A DNA stretch of 11,512 nt from Knoxdaviesia capensis (GCA_001510575.1 LNGK01000025.1:1-11512); one strand, 5' to 3'; counted from the first letter of the stretch, positions 1 through 9,160 are shown. The notes: generated by a model from the letters alone, not told the origin. A program made the numbers and translations.

Positions 1-836
1 AACGGTTTACTTTTAGGTCCTAGATATAATTTCGCTTAAAATATTACTTTAGGGGGTATCGTTTATAAGGGTATTCGCTAGAATAATATAGGAAATATTA
101 GAAATATACCGCTATCGTATGCTCCTTATCTATATATATAACCTTATTATCTTTCTAGAACCGTACTACCTATGCCTCTTAGTGTTTGTAATATAATATG
201 TAGTACCGAGGGCTAGTTTCTCGTCGGTTAGACGCTAGTTATAGGTAATAACGGGTTATTAGCTATAGTTACGCTAGAAAGGGGGCTCTTTCTACTTAGG
301 TCGGTAGGTAATAGTAGTCTTATTATCTACGGACTAGCTAATAATAGCGAGGGAGTAGGAAAAGAGGATAAGGTAGCTATAGCTATAGCCGGTGAGTTAC
401 TACGGCTTATAGCGTCTATTAGCTTTTCTAGAAGCTTTTCTATTATCGTGTTAATAACGGTATTTATGTTATCGGCACGCTCTTTCTCTCTCGCTTATCT
501 ATTAAAGCTAGATTCTATATAGTCCGTAAGTAGCGCTTTTATTATTTACTTTAATTCCTTGATCGTAATAGACTCGGTATATTAAGGTAGTAGACTACTT
601 ACCGGCTAAGCTAGTGGGATATTTATCCCGTTATCTATAGCCTTTCCTTTCCTTCGTCCTATTATTATCCGACGATTATATATAATAGGGGTTATTTCCG
701 TAGGGGGTTATAGCTCCTTAACTAGTAACTTACCGGTTTATAGGTTAGTTATAGCGCTTACCTTACTTAAGGCTTTAAGGTTATAGGTAATACTTTTATC
801 TCTTTTACGTAGAATACGTTATTCTTTATCCGATAT
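1..836 (-). pseudogene. Gag-like protein, N-terminal part (left copy of element G), RIP-degraded and cut by window edge
   Basis: Read on the minus strand from 836, the frame stays open to position 1 except for TAA and TAG codons at places explained by former CAA, CAG or TGG. The proposed start is ATA-TCG-GAT at 836-828, taken as a former ATG; no ATG remains there. About 278 codons are visible. The first part is basic, with a run reading RILRKRDKS, followed by a Glu/Lys-rich stretch that could form a helix (REKERADNINT, then IIEKLLEKLIDAI), then a Pro/Ser/Leu-rich part. The same protein start is encoded at 10143 onward, and its C-terminal part, with a zinc knuckle, lies at 7362-8858. I do not recognise the family from this portion; 'gag-like' rests on the zinc knuckle in the other copy. 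It is inactive. Confidence 0.6.
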
Positions 837-1816
837 TTAGCGTAAAAGCGGATATTAGCGGTCTAGGCTTACCGGGAAATAGGGGGGTTAGGGATATAAA
901 CCGATAGTAAGTAGGAGCGAAAAGGAATAAATAGGGAAAACTAGAGTATAATAGTTATAAATAGTTAGATAGTCTAGATTTATAGGTTAATAATAGGGGA
1001 AAAGAGCGGTAGAAAGGATGACTATTAGAAAAGAAATAGGGCTAGTAAAATGAGAAATAAGACTATTAGTATGTAATTAGGGTATAAAGGGGGTATAAAA
1101 GCGGGTTAGTCTCGGAATAAGAGGCGGATTAGTAATTAGAATTAAATAGAATAGGAGAATAGGTAATAAAAGAAGTCCGTAAACGGAGGTAGTAGAAAAT
1201 AATCGAAAATAGTAGAAATATTAAGATATTAGTTATCGGAATAGTAGGAGTCTTAGAAATAACTAGAAAAAGTCGTAGAAATAAATAGGTAAAGTCGTAG
1301 AATAAATGGAAATATCGTAAAAAATAAAGGAAAAGTCGTAGAAATAAATGAAAATAGAGGGATTAGCTGTTAAATATTTAGTAATAGGACTCGAACCTAT
1401 TAGTAGTATCTAATAGCTTAGGAGGTATAGGAAAGGTACGCGGGAGGCGTGTAAAACGTTAGTGAAGGTAAGGTAATTCGGTATTTTATTAGAGTAATAG
1501 TAGTTAATTAGCTATTAGTTCGGTGAGGACGGAATTGAAAGAAGGAAAATAGAAGATGTTTATTTAACGTGCTTTCGTTACTAAAAGGAGGTTAAATAGA
1601 AGGTTTTTTTATAAAAGAAAGGGTAATTCGTGGTTTACCGCGGTAGAAAGTAGTAAAGCTATCGGCGGAGGTGAATTCTAAATTAAAAGAAAGGAAAGTC
1701 GAGATGTTAGTCGATTACGTATCGATTAGGACTTAAACCTAGAGGAAAGGCAGTCGATTACGACGGTTAGGCTTTAAAGGAAGGTTAATAAGAGATTAAT
1801 AGTATAAGTATTACGC

Positions 1817-1840
1817 TTATAAAAAATTAATTTTTTATGA
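1817..1840. repeat. AT-rich 24-bp palindrome (left copy, one mismatch)
   Basis: The stretch is self-complementary about the central TTAA, with one broken pair because 1839 is G. The matching site at 9137-9160 in the right copy is perfect, so a G-to-A change there completed it. Confidence 0.6.
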
Positions 1841-1973
1841 TTCCTAGATATATAGTCTAAAGGACTAATAAATAAGTTATAATTATAAGGCACGTATAGA
1901 GAAATATATATAAAGGGAAGCTTAAATTTTTTCTATCTTAAGATATTTCTTATGAAAGCGCGGTAGATATCTA

Positions 1974-1982
1974 CCTTTTATA
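1974..1982 (-). promoter_or_regulatory. Possible TATA box of element G (left copy)
   Basis: The minus strand reads TATAAAAGG, about 136 bp inside the element's 5' end at 2118. The same sequence is kept in the right copy at 8995-9003. The position suits a promoter in the U3 part of an LTR. It contains no CA or TG, so RIP could not alter it and its conservation proves little. Confidence 0.35.
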
Positions 1983-2118
1983 GGTCTTTTACTAGCTCTT
2001 TAAGGTATTTATATATATATAGATATATACCTAAATACTTACCGCTAGGTAGTATCTACGTGTATTAGTGTACGTTTATACGTAATTGTAATGCACTCTG
2101 ACCTATTGGGGATCCACA

Positions 2119-2238
2119 CTATTTAACTCCTATAGTACTCTGATTTTTTACGTTCTAATAGAATAAGTTTTAGTAACTAATTCCACCCCCCCCCCCTACC
2201 GAGTTAGCCTTACTATTTACGATATTATATAACGAATA
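2119..2238 (+). other. Leader of the copia element between the G junction and gag
   Basis: These 120 bp separate the inverted G element from the copia frame. The octamer TTCTAATA at 2153-2160 matches the last 8 bases of the 3' LTR (7353-7360) and could be the end of a lost 5' LTR, which would leave a 78-bp leader. The bases before it do not align with the 3' LTR, so this is weak. A run of 11 C sits at 2186-2196. No primer-binding site was identified. Confidence 0.4.
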
Positions 2239-2293
2239 ATATCCCTAACTAAGTCCTTAACTTCGAGGTAAAAGAGAGCTAAGCTTCTAGCTA

Positions 2294-2473
2294 ATAACTA
2301 CGAGGCTATCCTAGAACCTAAGGAAGAGACTCTTATATATATACCTAATACCTATAACGTCTACTATCCTCTTATCCCCTAGGATAACTACGAGGCTATC
2401 CTAGAACCTAAGGAAGAGACTCTTATATATATACCTAATACCTATAACGTCTACTATCCTCTTATCCCCTAGG
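2294..2473 (+). repeat. Perfect 90-bp tandem duplication inside gag
   Basis: Positions 2294-2383 and 2384-2473 are identical, exactly two copies. Ninety bases is 30 codons, so the reading frame is kept and the peptide beginning NYEAILEPKEETL is doubled. The unit ends in a TAG that probably was CAG. Confidence 0.95.
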
Positions 2474-3456
2474 TATAGTTTATAGAAGTAATAACTAAGA
2501 TAATTACTAAGAACTTAAAGGAAATTAAGAAGGATAGCGATAGGAAGTAGAATTAAATTATAGATTTAGAGTAGTAATAGATATTAATTAAGAAGATCCT
2601 AGATATATAAGATAAGGTTTTATAGATAACTTAAGAGAACGAACGATAACGTAGATCCTCTTTCTAATAGTAGGAATACTAGTTAGAAAACGAAGATAAT
2701 AATAACTTAGATAAAGATAAGAACTATAGACGTTTAGCTATGAAAGTTAAGATAAAGGAGCTTAAGAACTACGTTATCCTTATTAATAAGACCTTAAAGC
2801 TAGCTAGTACTTTAGAATAGCTATAGTAGTCTAAAGAGTTTAAGACTACCTTAAGCGCGTTAGGTATTACTATTAAATAACTTTAAGACCTCTAACCCCT
2901 AGTAAGTACGTATATAGCACGTATAATAAAAGAATCGATTACCCCCGAGATTTCCTCTATATTTAAGGATAAAGTAAATACTTATACCTTATTTAAAGCG
3001 TTAAAATAGAATTTCTAAGTAACTAAGGAGTTATAAATTAAAAATATTATAATAGTTTTTAATTTCTAAATTAAATTAAGAGAGGGAATATACTAAATCT
3101 TAAATCGATTCGTCTCTATAGTATATAAAGTAAGACTAAAAGGGCTTATAATCCTAACTATCTTAACTATAACGGGCGCCTACTATTATATTACTACCCG
3201 CTACCCTAAGCTTAATAGAGACCTCTATACTATCTTAAAGAGTTTTAATAAGGATATTAACGATAAAGCCGCTTTTATTATAGCTATATCTAAATATATA
3301 ACTAAGAATATAAACCGCGTTACGCGCTAGCTATAGTCTAGATATCCTCTTAACCGAAAGAAGGATAATAGCGTAAAGAAACCTAACTATTATACCCCCC
3401 CCTCCCTTAAGCCTACCGCTAATAATATCCTTATCTAGAAGAAGAGTAATATTTAA

Positions 3457-3498
3457 TATTATTAATACGGCTTAAAAGGTTATATTATAAGTAAGTAC
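3457..3498 (+). other. Former CCHC zinc knuckle of the copia gag
   Basis: The spacing is C-x2-C-x4-H-x4-C in the gag-pol frame, with ligand codons at 3457, 3466, 3481 and 3496. All four now read TAT or TAC (Tyr), as expected when TGY and CAY decay at TpG and CpA. The intervening Gly-Leu-Lys-Gly is of the usual kind. In live elements this motif binds the genomic RNA. Confidence 0.85.
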
Positions 3499-4356
3499 TA
3501 AGCGAAAGCGAATAATAAAAAGAAGATTTATAAGTTAAGAGCTATAAATACTACGACTTCTATTAAGAAGCTTATTAAAAGTAAAGGTAATAAGCCTCTA
3601 AAAGACGCTAAGCTAGAAGAGTTAACTACCCTCTATAGTATTACCTATACCGCTATAGACTAACGACCCTTTAAACCCTACCTTATATACTATATCTATA
3701 CGAATTAGATCTATAATATAAGTTTAGATTCTTATATTTTAAATAACCTATCTTAATTTAAGCGAGGATCCCTAAAGACTTTTACTAATTTAATTAAGTT
3801 AAGGAGCGGATTATTAGGAGTTTAATATATTAGAACTATTTAACTCTAGATAAAAGACGGATCTAACCTTAGGATTACTAATATCTAATATTACCTTACT
3901 TTTCCTATTAACGTTATCTCTAAAATTATTTAATATAAGAAAAGGTACGTTCTAATAATAGATTAGCTAATAATTAAGGATAAGGTTATTACTACTATCT
4001 TTCTAATAAAAAGAGGCTTTACGTTAGAAATAAAGGAAGGCCTTAAGGCCTATATAACTATAAACGAGCTTCCTTATAAGGAAGGCTATACCTTATATAC
4101 CGAAGTTAACGGTACTATATACGCTAACGTATCCCTACGTACGCTCTTAGAGAGCGAGGCTCTTATATACTAGCGCCTTTATTACCTTAGAAGGGTAGTT
4201 ATATCTTAAAAAGTTAAAGCGGTTATTAGTTCTCTTATTAAGAAAGTAACTAGACTTATTAAGCCTTATAGCGCCTACGAGTTTAGAAAGATAACGTCTT
4301 TTAAACTACTAAACTCTAAAGTACCCTCTAAGGTACCTAGGGAGGTTATCTATATA

Positions 4357-4653
4357 GATATAAGTACTATACGACTAATATCTACGAGCGGGAATAGCTA
4401 CTTCTTATTAATATATAATAAAGTAATAAACTAACGATTAGTTTATATAATAACCTAGAAAAGTAATATACTTATATATATCTAGAAGATTATTAAGAGA
4501 TAAGCGCTAGAGCTAGGCTAAAAGCCTAAGAAGCTCTATAGTAATAACGGTATTAATATTAGTACTAAGAAGCTAGCTACTTACTATAATAAGTAGGGAA
4601 TCGAGTATATAATATCGCCTCTATACTACTTAGCTAAGAACGGGCGTATCGAG
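4357..4653 (+). other. DD35E integrase catalytic core (degraded)
   Basis: The first Asp codon is at 4357 in YIDIST. The second acidic position is AAT at 4543 in SNNG, where the family has S-D-N-G. The Glu is GAG at 4651 in NGRIERS. Exactly 35 codons separate the second and third positions. This enzyme would join the cDNA to the host genome; the Asp-to-Asn change would abolish it. Confidence 0.85.
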
Positions 4654-5610
4654 CGTAGTATCTATAAGGTCTTATAGAAGACTAAAGTAACTATTATTAC
4701 TAAGAGTATCCCGCTAAAGCTATAGGATAAGATTATAACTACGGTAGTCTATATACTTAATTAGATAGTTATTTCTAAGAGCTTTAATACGTTAATTAGC
4801 GCCTTTTAGAAGGTTTATAGGATATATAAGAAAATTAATATATTATACCTTTAAATATTAAGTTCTAAGTATATCGTATATATAAACCCCCTCTAGCGAT
4901 AGAAGATATTAAGCGTTAAATTTAATAGCTAAAATACTAAGCTAATACTTACAGGCGTAGAAGGTATCTTAGTTAGATACTAAGGCCGCTATCTTTATAG
5001 AGTATAGATTCTAGAATTCAGATAGGTATATATTACTAAGGATATCTAGTTTTAGGAATATATTTATAAGCTTTTATATAGAAAGTACGTTCGATCTTAC
5101 CTTCTAGGAGCGCTACGCTAGTTAAAAGCTAGCGTTACTACTAATAGTAGTATCCCTAAAAAGGGGATATCTAGCGTATCGGAACTATCTAGCGTACTAG
5201 AGCTATCTAGGGTATCGGAGCTAATAGCTATATTAAAACTATCTAATACGTAGAACTTATTAGACGATAAGGAAATTATAACTACGAATCCTCTTATTAT
5301 TAATAAAAGTTACTTAAGACTAAATAAACTTAAAGACCTTAATAAATTAGCTAATAACTAATTACTAAGAAGTACTTTTATAATAGTATTTAATTTAATC
5401 TACTTACGTAATACTAATAAAGTATTAAAGCGTAACCCTTAGCGAGATTAGAAAGCTATAAGAACCTAGATAGAAGCTATTAGGATTAAATTTTAGAAGG
5501 TTATTAAGATAAAGACTTTTAAGGTAATATAAGGAAAGCCTCTAAAGAAACTAATTACTATAAAGCTCGCCTTTCGATAGAAGACTAACGCGGAAAGTAA
5601 TAAAACTAAG

Positions 5611-6060
5611 AAGAAAGTAAGATAGTACGCTCGAGGCTTTTAATAACGAGAAGGCGTCGATTTCTACGAAACGTTCGTATTAACTACGACCCTAGATACG
5701 TAGAGGATCCTATTAGCCCTTATAGTTAAAATAAGAGCTACCTTACGGTAGATAGATATAGTCTCTACTTACTTATAAGGAGAGCTTAAGGAAATAATCT
5801 ATATTATCCCTAAGCCTATAATACGTAAGTACTTAGATAAATATCCTAAGGAGGCCCTAAAAGTTAGATAGAAGTTAGGAAGCGCTTAATAGTATTTTAT
5901 TCTATTAAAACTACTATATAAACTAAAGTAGTTAGGAAGATAGTAATAGATTCGCTTCTAAGAGGTACTTATAATAATCGGATTTAAGCCTTTATAAGCT
6001 AATAACGTAACCTATTATAACCCCTAGACCTAAGTAGTTATCTCTTCTTACGTTAATAAC
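5611..6060 (+). other. Copia reverse transcriptase core (degraded)
   Basis: YARGF (5626 onward) and DFYETF (5659 onward) introduce the palm. IDIVSTYL with its Asp at 5755 matches the copia box around the first catalytic Asp. The second box is YVNN at 6049-6060, where GAY-GAY has become AAY-AAY after T. The order and motifs are diagnostic of copia rather than gypsy or LINE enzymes. Confidence 0.88.
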
Positions 6061-7010
6061 TTACTAATCCTTTCCCTTAATAAATCTATAGCTAATTAAT
6101 TCGAGAAAGACCTAGTAAGTATCTTAATCTCTAAGTATTAAGGAGAGCCTAAATAGCTCTTAGGAATAGCTATTAAGATCGAGAACGATAGTATCTTAAT
6201 TAGCTAGGATACTTATATTAGAGATATACTAAAGGAGTTTTAGTTTTTAAATTACTAAACCGTAACTATATTAATAGAGCTAGTTACCTTTTTACTACCT
6301 AAGTATAAAGATATATAACCTACCGATTAAGGCTTATATTATCGAATAATAAGAAAGCTCTTATACCTTATAAGAAAGACTTAACCTAACGTAGCCTACG
6401 TTATATATTAGTACGCGCGCTTTTCTTACGACTTACGAATTATATACGCTAAAGGCCTAAAGCGTATACTACGGTACCTTACTAGATACGCTTAGAAGGG
6501 GATTACCTACTAATAGAGTCCTATAACGTAAGATTAGATACTAAACGCCTAAGCTAATACCTTATACGGTAATACCGAAGACGCTAAATTTAAATTAATT
6601 ACTAGTTACGTTATTATACTTAATAATAACCCTATTAGCTAGTATAGTAAACGGTAGAGGCGGATTATTAATTCTTTTATTAAAGCTAAGATCTACGTAC
6701 TATAAGAGACTATATACTACTTAGTATAGCTTTAATATTTACTAACCGAGCTTAACTTTTATATTAGGAATATTATCCTCTAAGAGGATAATACCGCTAC
6801 TATTACCGCTATTATAAAACCTACTTACTATCTAAACCTAAAATACGTTAGCACGCCTCTTTACTCTACTATTAACTAAGTATAAGAACTTAATATTAGA
6901 GTATAATACGTACCTATAGTAGAATAATTAGCGGATATACTAACTAAGTTATTAGGGAGAGTATTATTTAAGAGGTACGTAGGACTACTAGTATATAACG
7001 TTCTAACTAA

Positions 7011-7017
7011 GAAGGGG
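7011..7017 (+). other. Polypurine tract GAAGGGG
   Basis: A short purine run directly precedes the 3' LTR, the site where plus-strand DNA synthesis is primed in LTR retrotransposons. It overlaps the end of the pol frame, so coding sequence runs right up to the LTR. Confidence 0.6.
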
Positions 7018-7360
7018 TATTAAATATTAGATTAATTTATATTATATTATCCTTTATATAGTCGGAAGTTTATAATAAAAAATAAAGTTACGATAAATAG
7101 CTTAGGGAAGGCTAATAGAAGTAATATATAATTATAAAGAGCCTAGTATAGGAAAGGGAGCCTTAGAAGGCATCTGGGATCTAGGTAGGGGGAAGCCTAG
7201 ATCCTATAGGGGATAAGAAGGAAGCTTTCCCCCTATCTATTCTAGCTTAGTATTCATAGCTATTAACTACTTATCTTGTTTTTTACCCCCTACCTTTATT
7301 AATAGTATTAACTATGAAGTTACGCTTCTAATTCTAACCGCTTTTCTTATATTTCTAATA
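7018..7360 (+). repeat. 3' LTR of the copia element, about 343 bp
   Basis: It begins TATTAAATATTAGA and ends TTTCTAATA, which fits the TGTTA...TAACA ends typical of copia LTRs after CpA decay. An alternative start is TATTAGA at 7025, which pairs exactly with the terminal TCTAATA. I prefer 7018 because it abuts the purine tract. The 3' end is set by the uninterrupted G copy, which resumes at 7361. This LTR keeps noticeably more CA and TG (for example at 7171, 7175, 7254, 7278 and 7314) than the gag-pol body. No partner 5' LTR is in the window. Confidence 0.75.
7177..7204 (+). repeat. Hairpin in the copia 3' LTR
   Basis: GGATCTAGG (7177-7185) and CCTAGATCC (7196-7204) form a perfect 9-bp stem with a 10-base loop of TAGGGGGAAG. 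The loop can instead pair, with one bulge, with GCTTTCCCCCTA at 7223-7234, giving two alternative folds. A role in the RNA 3' end or packaging is only a guess. Confidence 0.5.
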
Positions 7361-8095
7361 GTATATTATATTATAAATACCGAGAGGTATAGGTAGTACG
7401 GTTCTAGAAGGATAATAAGGTTATATATATAGATAAGGAGTATACGATAGCGGTATATTTTTAATATTTCCTATACTATTCTAGTAAATACCCTTATAAA
7501 CGATAACCCCTAAAGTAATATTTTAAGCGAAACTATATCTAGGACCTAATAGTAAACTATTTACCGATATTAGTATTAACGGCTTTATACTACTATTATA
7601 GCTTACTATTAAAAGACGATTCCTAGGCCCTCGTTTAGTAAATAGGAATTTAGCTATCGAAGGTAGTTTAATAAAGTAAAATATACCCCTAATAAACGAT
7701 AAGTACGTTATTAAGTAGTACTAATACCTCTAAGCGACGTTTCTAGAGCTAATACTCTTATTAGATATTAGTAATAGAGAAGATTATAAGAAAAATAGTA
7801 AAAAAGCTATTAGTTAGCTATAAAGCGATTACTTAAGTAAGGTAGACTATATAGTTATAGTATAATTAATACGTATTTAAACCTACTTATATAAATCTAT
7901 AATTCTATATATATATTAAACGTCTTAAATATTACTAGTAATTAGAAGCGAATTTATACCCCTTTAGTATTTTATTTAACGGTATACTAATATATTATAG
8001 CCTATACTAATAGAATCTATATTAATATTTATCTCTAGTTATATACTAATATCTACCCCTTTATACGTATTTATAGCTCTTATATTTAATTATTA
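7361..8095 (+). repeat. Direct repeat, matched by 10778-11512
   Basis: The two segments align without gaps as far as I checked, with a constant offset of 3417 bp to the end of the window; differences are almost all transitions. The homology must continue beyond the window, so 8095 is only where the partner runs out. Confidence 0.9.
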
Positions 8096-8435
8096 GAATA
8101 AGTCTAAATATAAAGCTATTAAACTTTTAGCTAAGATAATATAGAATTCTACTAATAACTTACTTAAAACGTATTATATTTAATATATAGTAAAGGATAT
8201 TCTACGCTATAATATTACGGACTTATAGTATAAGATATAATAGGATATAACCCCTAATTCTAGTATCTATATTATAATTAATACTACTTACTACTTATTA
8301 AAGACTTAATAATTATACGTTACTTAGCTAAATACTACGCTAAAGACTAAGGAGGAAGGAGAAACGCTATAATTTAGAACCTATAAAGAGGTACTTAATT
8401 ATATTACGTAAGATAAAGATAGAGATAAATCTATA

Positions 8436-8477
8436 TATTTCCGATACGGAAAGATAGGTTATTAGGTTCGCGAATAT
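8436..8477 (+). other. Former CCHC zinc knuckle of the G gag-like protein
   Basis: The ligand codons are at 8436, 8445, 8460 and 8475, all now TAT or TAC. The spacing is the retroviral C-x2-C-x4-H-x4-C, with the usual Gly after the second ligand and before the third. Confidence 0.8.
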
Positions 8478-8994
8478 ATAGAGCTACGTACCGAGAATAA
8501 CGATCGATATTAAAAGACGCGTTAGAATATACGTTTCACGATAAACCGAGGCCGAACGATAGATAATCGTAGTTATTCCCGCGAGCCTCGTAACTATTCT
8601 TAAAATACCTCCCGTAACTATAACTATTTACGAAGACCGTCTTAGGACTAAAAGATATACCGTTCCCCTACTCCCTACCCCTCTAGGAATAAAGATAGAC
8701 TAATAATAGATAAAGGATAGCGGAATAATAAGAGAAGGGATAAGAAACCCGCTATTTATAGTATATACCTTATATAGAAAGAAGACTTATCCCCTAAAGG
8801 ATCTCCCCTCTTAGAAGTTACGGGCTTAAACGTAGATAATAACTATTTCGCTAATATTTATAGATCCCTAATAGGTTAGAGTATATTATAATTACGTATA
8901 AACGTATACTAATATACGTAGATACTACCTAGTAGTAAGTATTTAGGTATATATCTATATATATATAAATACCTTAAAGAGCTAGTAAAAGACC

Positions 8995-9003
8995 TATAAA
9001 AGG
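8995..9003 (+). promoter_or_regulatory. Possible TATA box of element G (right copy)
   Basis: TATAAAAGG lies 136 bp after the element start and about 1.14 kb before the gag-like start; the partner is on the minus strand at 1974-1982. No transcription start can be placed. Confidence 0.35.
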
Positions 9004-9136
9004 TAGATATTTACCGCGCTTTTATAAGAAATATCTTAAGATAGAAAAAATTTAAGCTTCCCTTTATATATATTTCTCTATACGTACCTTATAATTATAA
9101 CTTATTTATTAGTCCTTTAGACTATATATCTAGGAA

Positions 9137-9160
9137 TTATAAAAAATTAATTTTTTATAA
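9137..9160. repeat. Perfect 24-bp AT palindrome
   Basis: The sequence is fully self-complementary around the central TTAA at 9147-9150. It can extrude as a hairpin; no function is evident. Confidence 0.8.

Larger units (their letters stand above)
1..2118 (-). mobile_element. Left copy of gag-bearing retroelement G, 5' part, inverted
   Basis: This block is the reverse complement of 8859-10978 and carries the same order: element 5' end at 2118, a leader of about 1.28 kb, then a gag-like frame running off the left edge. Position 1 pairs with 10978, 836 with 10143 and 2118 with 8859. Apart from a few small indels, such as 4 bp near 9729 on the right, the differences I saw are mostly C/T and G/A transitions. 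On the minus strand the block starts TGTGGATCCCC, where the right copy reads TATAGATCCCT; every difference fits CpA decay. A TG start is what an LTR would show, so this may be an LTR edge, but no second LTR confirms it. This copy keeps clearly more CA and TG than the right-hand copies, so it has suffered less RIP. Confidence 0.75.
837..2118 (-). other. Leader / LTR-like 5' region of element G (left copy), non-coding
   Basis: This is about 1.28 kb without an open reading frame. On the minus strand it is pyrimidine-rich (purine-rich as printed) between about 850 and 1800. It holds a TATAAAAGG box, an AT palindrome, two stretches matching tRNA B boxes on the right copy, and diverged repeats of an AAGTCGTAGAAATAAAT-type module (about 1260-1360 as printed). 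It probably contains the LTR or promoter and the untranslated leader of the gag-like frame, but I could not find an LTR 3' edge or a primer-binding site. Confidence 0.5.
2239..7023 (+). pseudogene. gag-pol: Copia-type gag-pol polyprotein, single frame, RIP-degraded
   Basis: About 1594 codons stay in one frame from gag to RNase H with no indel that I could see; the breaks are TAA and TAG codons. The start is taken at ATA-TCC (2239), a likely former ATG; 2227 and 2236 are alternatives. By codon number: gag with a 30-codon duplication near the start; CCHC zinc knuckle at 407-420 with all four ligands now Tyr; possible protease near 489-505; GAG-pre-integrase motif near 644, with its Cys pair (4267, 4276) also Tyr; DD35E integrase with first Asp at 707 (intact), second at 769 (now Asn) and Glu at 805 (intact) before ER; reverse transcriptase from about 1125, with the first Asp intact at 1173 (5755-5757) and YVDD read as YVNN at 6049-6060; RNase H near 1435-1471; and a copia-typical ADILTK end at 6931-6948. 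It ends at TAA 7021-7023, itself possibly a former CAA. It is non-functional. Confidence 0.9.
2119..7360 (+). mobile_element. Ty1/copia LTR retrotransposon, RIP-inactivated, lacking a recognisable 5' LTR
   Basis: The order gag, protease region, integrase, reverse transcriptase, RNase H is that of the Ty1/copia superfamily (Pseudoviridae type) and differs from Ty3/gypsy, where integrase is last. One gag-pol frame runs about 2239-7023. A polypurine tract (7011-7017) leads into a 3' LTR of about 343 bp ending TCTAATA at 7360. Position 7361 onward aligns with the uninterrupted gag-like frame at 10778 onward, so the 3' boundary is well fixed. The left edge at 2118/2119 is simply where the inverted G element stops. 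No copy of the 3' LTR is found there, so the element is incomplete or its 5' LTR lies beyond an insertion. Confidence 0.85.
7361..8858 (+). pseudogene. Gag-like protein, C-terminal part (element G, interrupted copy), RIP-degraded
   Basis: Frame from 7362 matches codon 213 onward of the frame starting at 10143. It reads through about 499 codons with only TAA/TAG interruptions. At 8436-8477 it has a C-x2-C-x4-H-x4-C zinc knuckle with all ligands turned to Tyr (YFRYGKIGY then VREY), followed by an Arg/Asn/Ser-rich basic tail and then PKGSPLLEVTG. A gag nucleocapsid role is inferred from the knuckle and basic tail. The copia 3' LTR replaces codons 1-212. At the right it runs straight into the start of the next G copy at 8859 with no stop codon, so the true C-terminus is unknown. 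No protease or polymerase motif follows. A non-LTR ORF1 is the main alternative. Confidence 0.65.

Noticed and set aside
1018..1075. Small reading frames starting at the few ATGs on the plus strand of the left leader
   Set aside because: They are very short, lie in purine-rich repeat sequence and have no counterpart in the right copy.
1371..1410. Primer-binding site, because the printed strand reads the complement of a tRNA T-arm
   Set aside because: The gag-like frame is on the opposite strand, so the element's own RNA carries the tRNA-sense sequence, not the complement.
2119..2123. Target-site duplication: CTATT after the left G element and AATAG before 7362
   Set aside because: They are in inverted relation and belong to different junctions. 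The AATA of AATAG is the LTR end. A 5-base match is expected by chance in such AT-rich DNA.
2186..2196. Run of 11 C as a functional element
   Set aside because: Homopolymer runs are common and length is prone to sequencing error; there is no other support.
3703..3753. Copia protease active site
   Set aside because: The stretch around 3715-3753 (ending ILNNLS) resembles the region after the D-S/T-G motif, but the motif itself is not clear, so it is only mentioned as possible.
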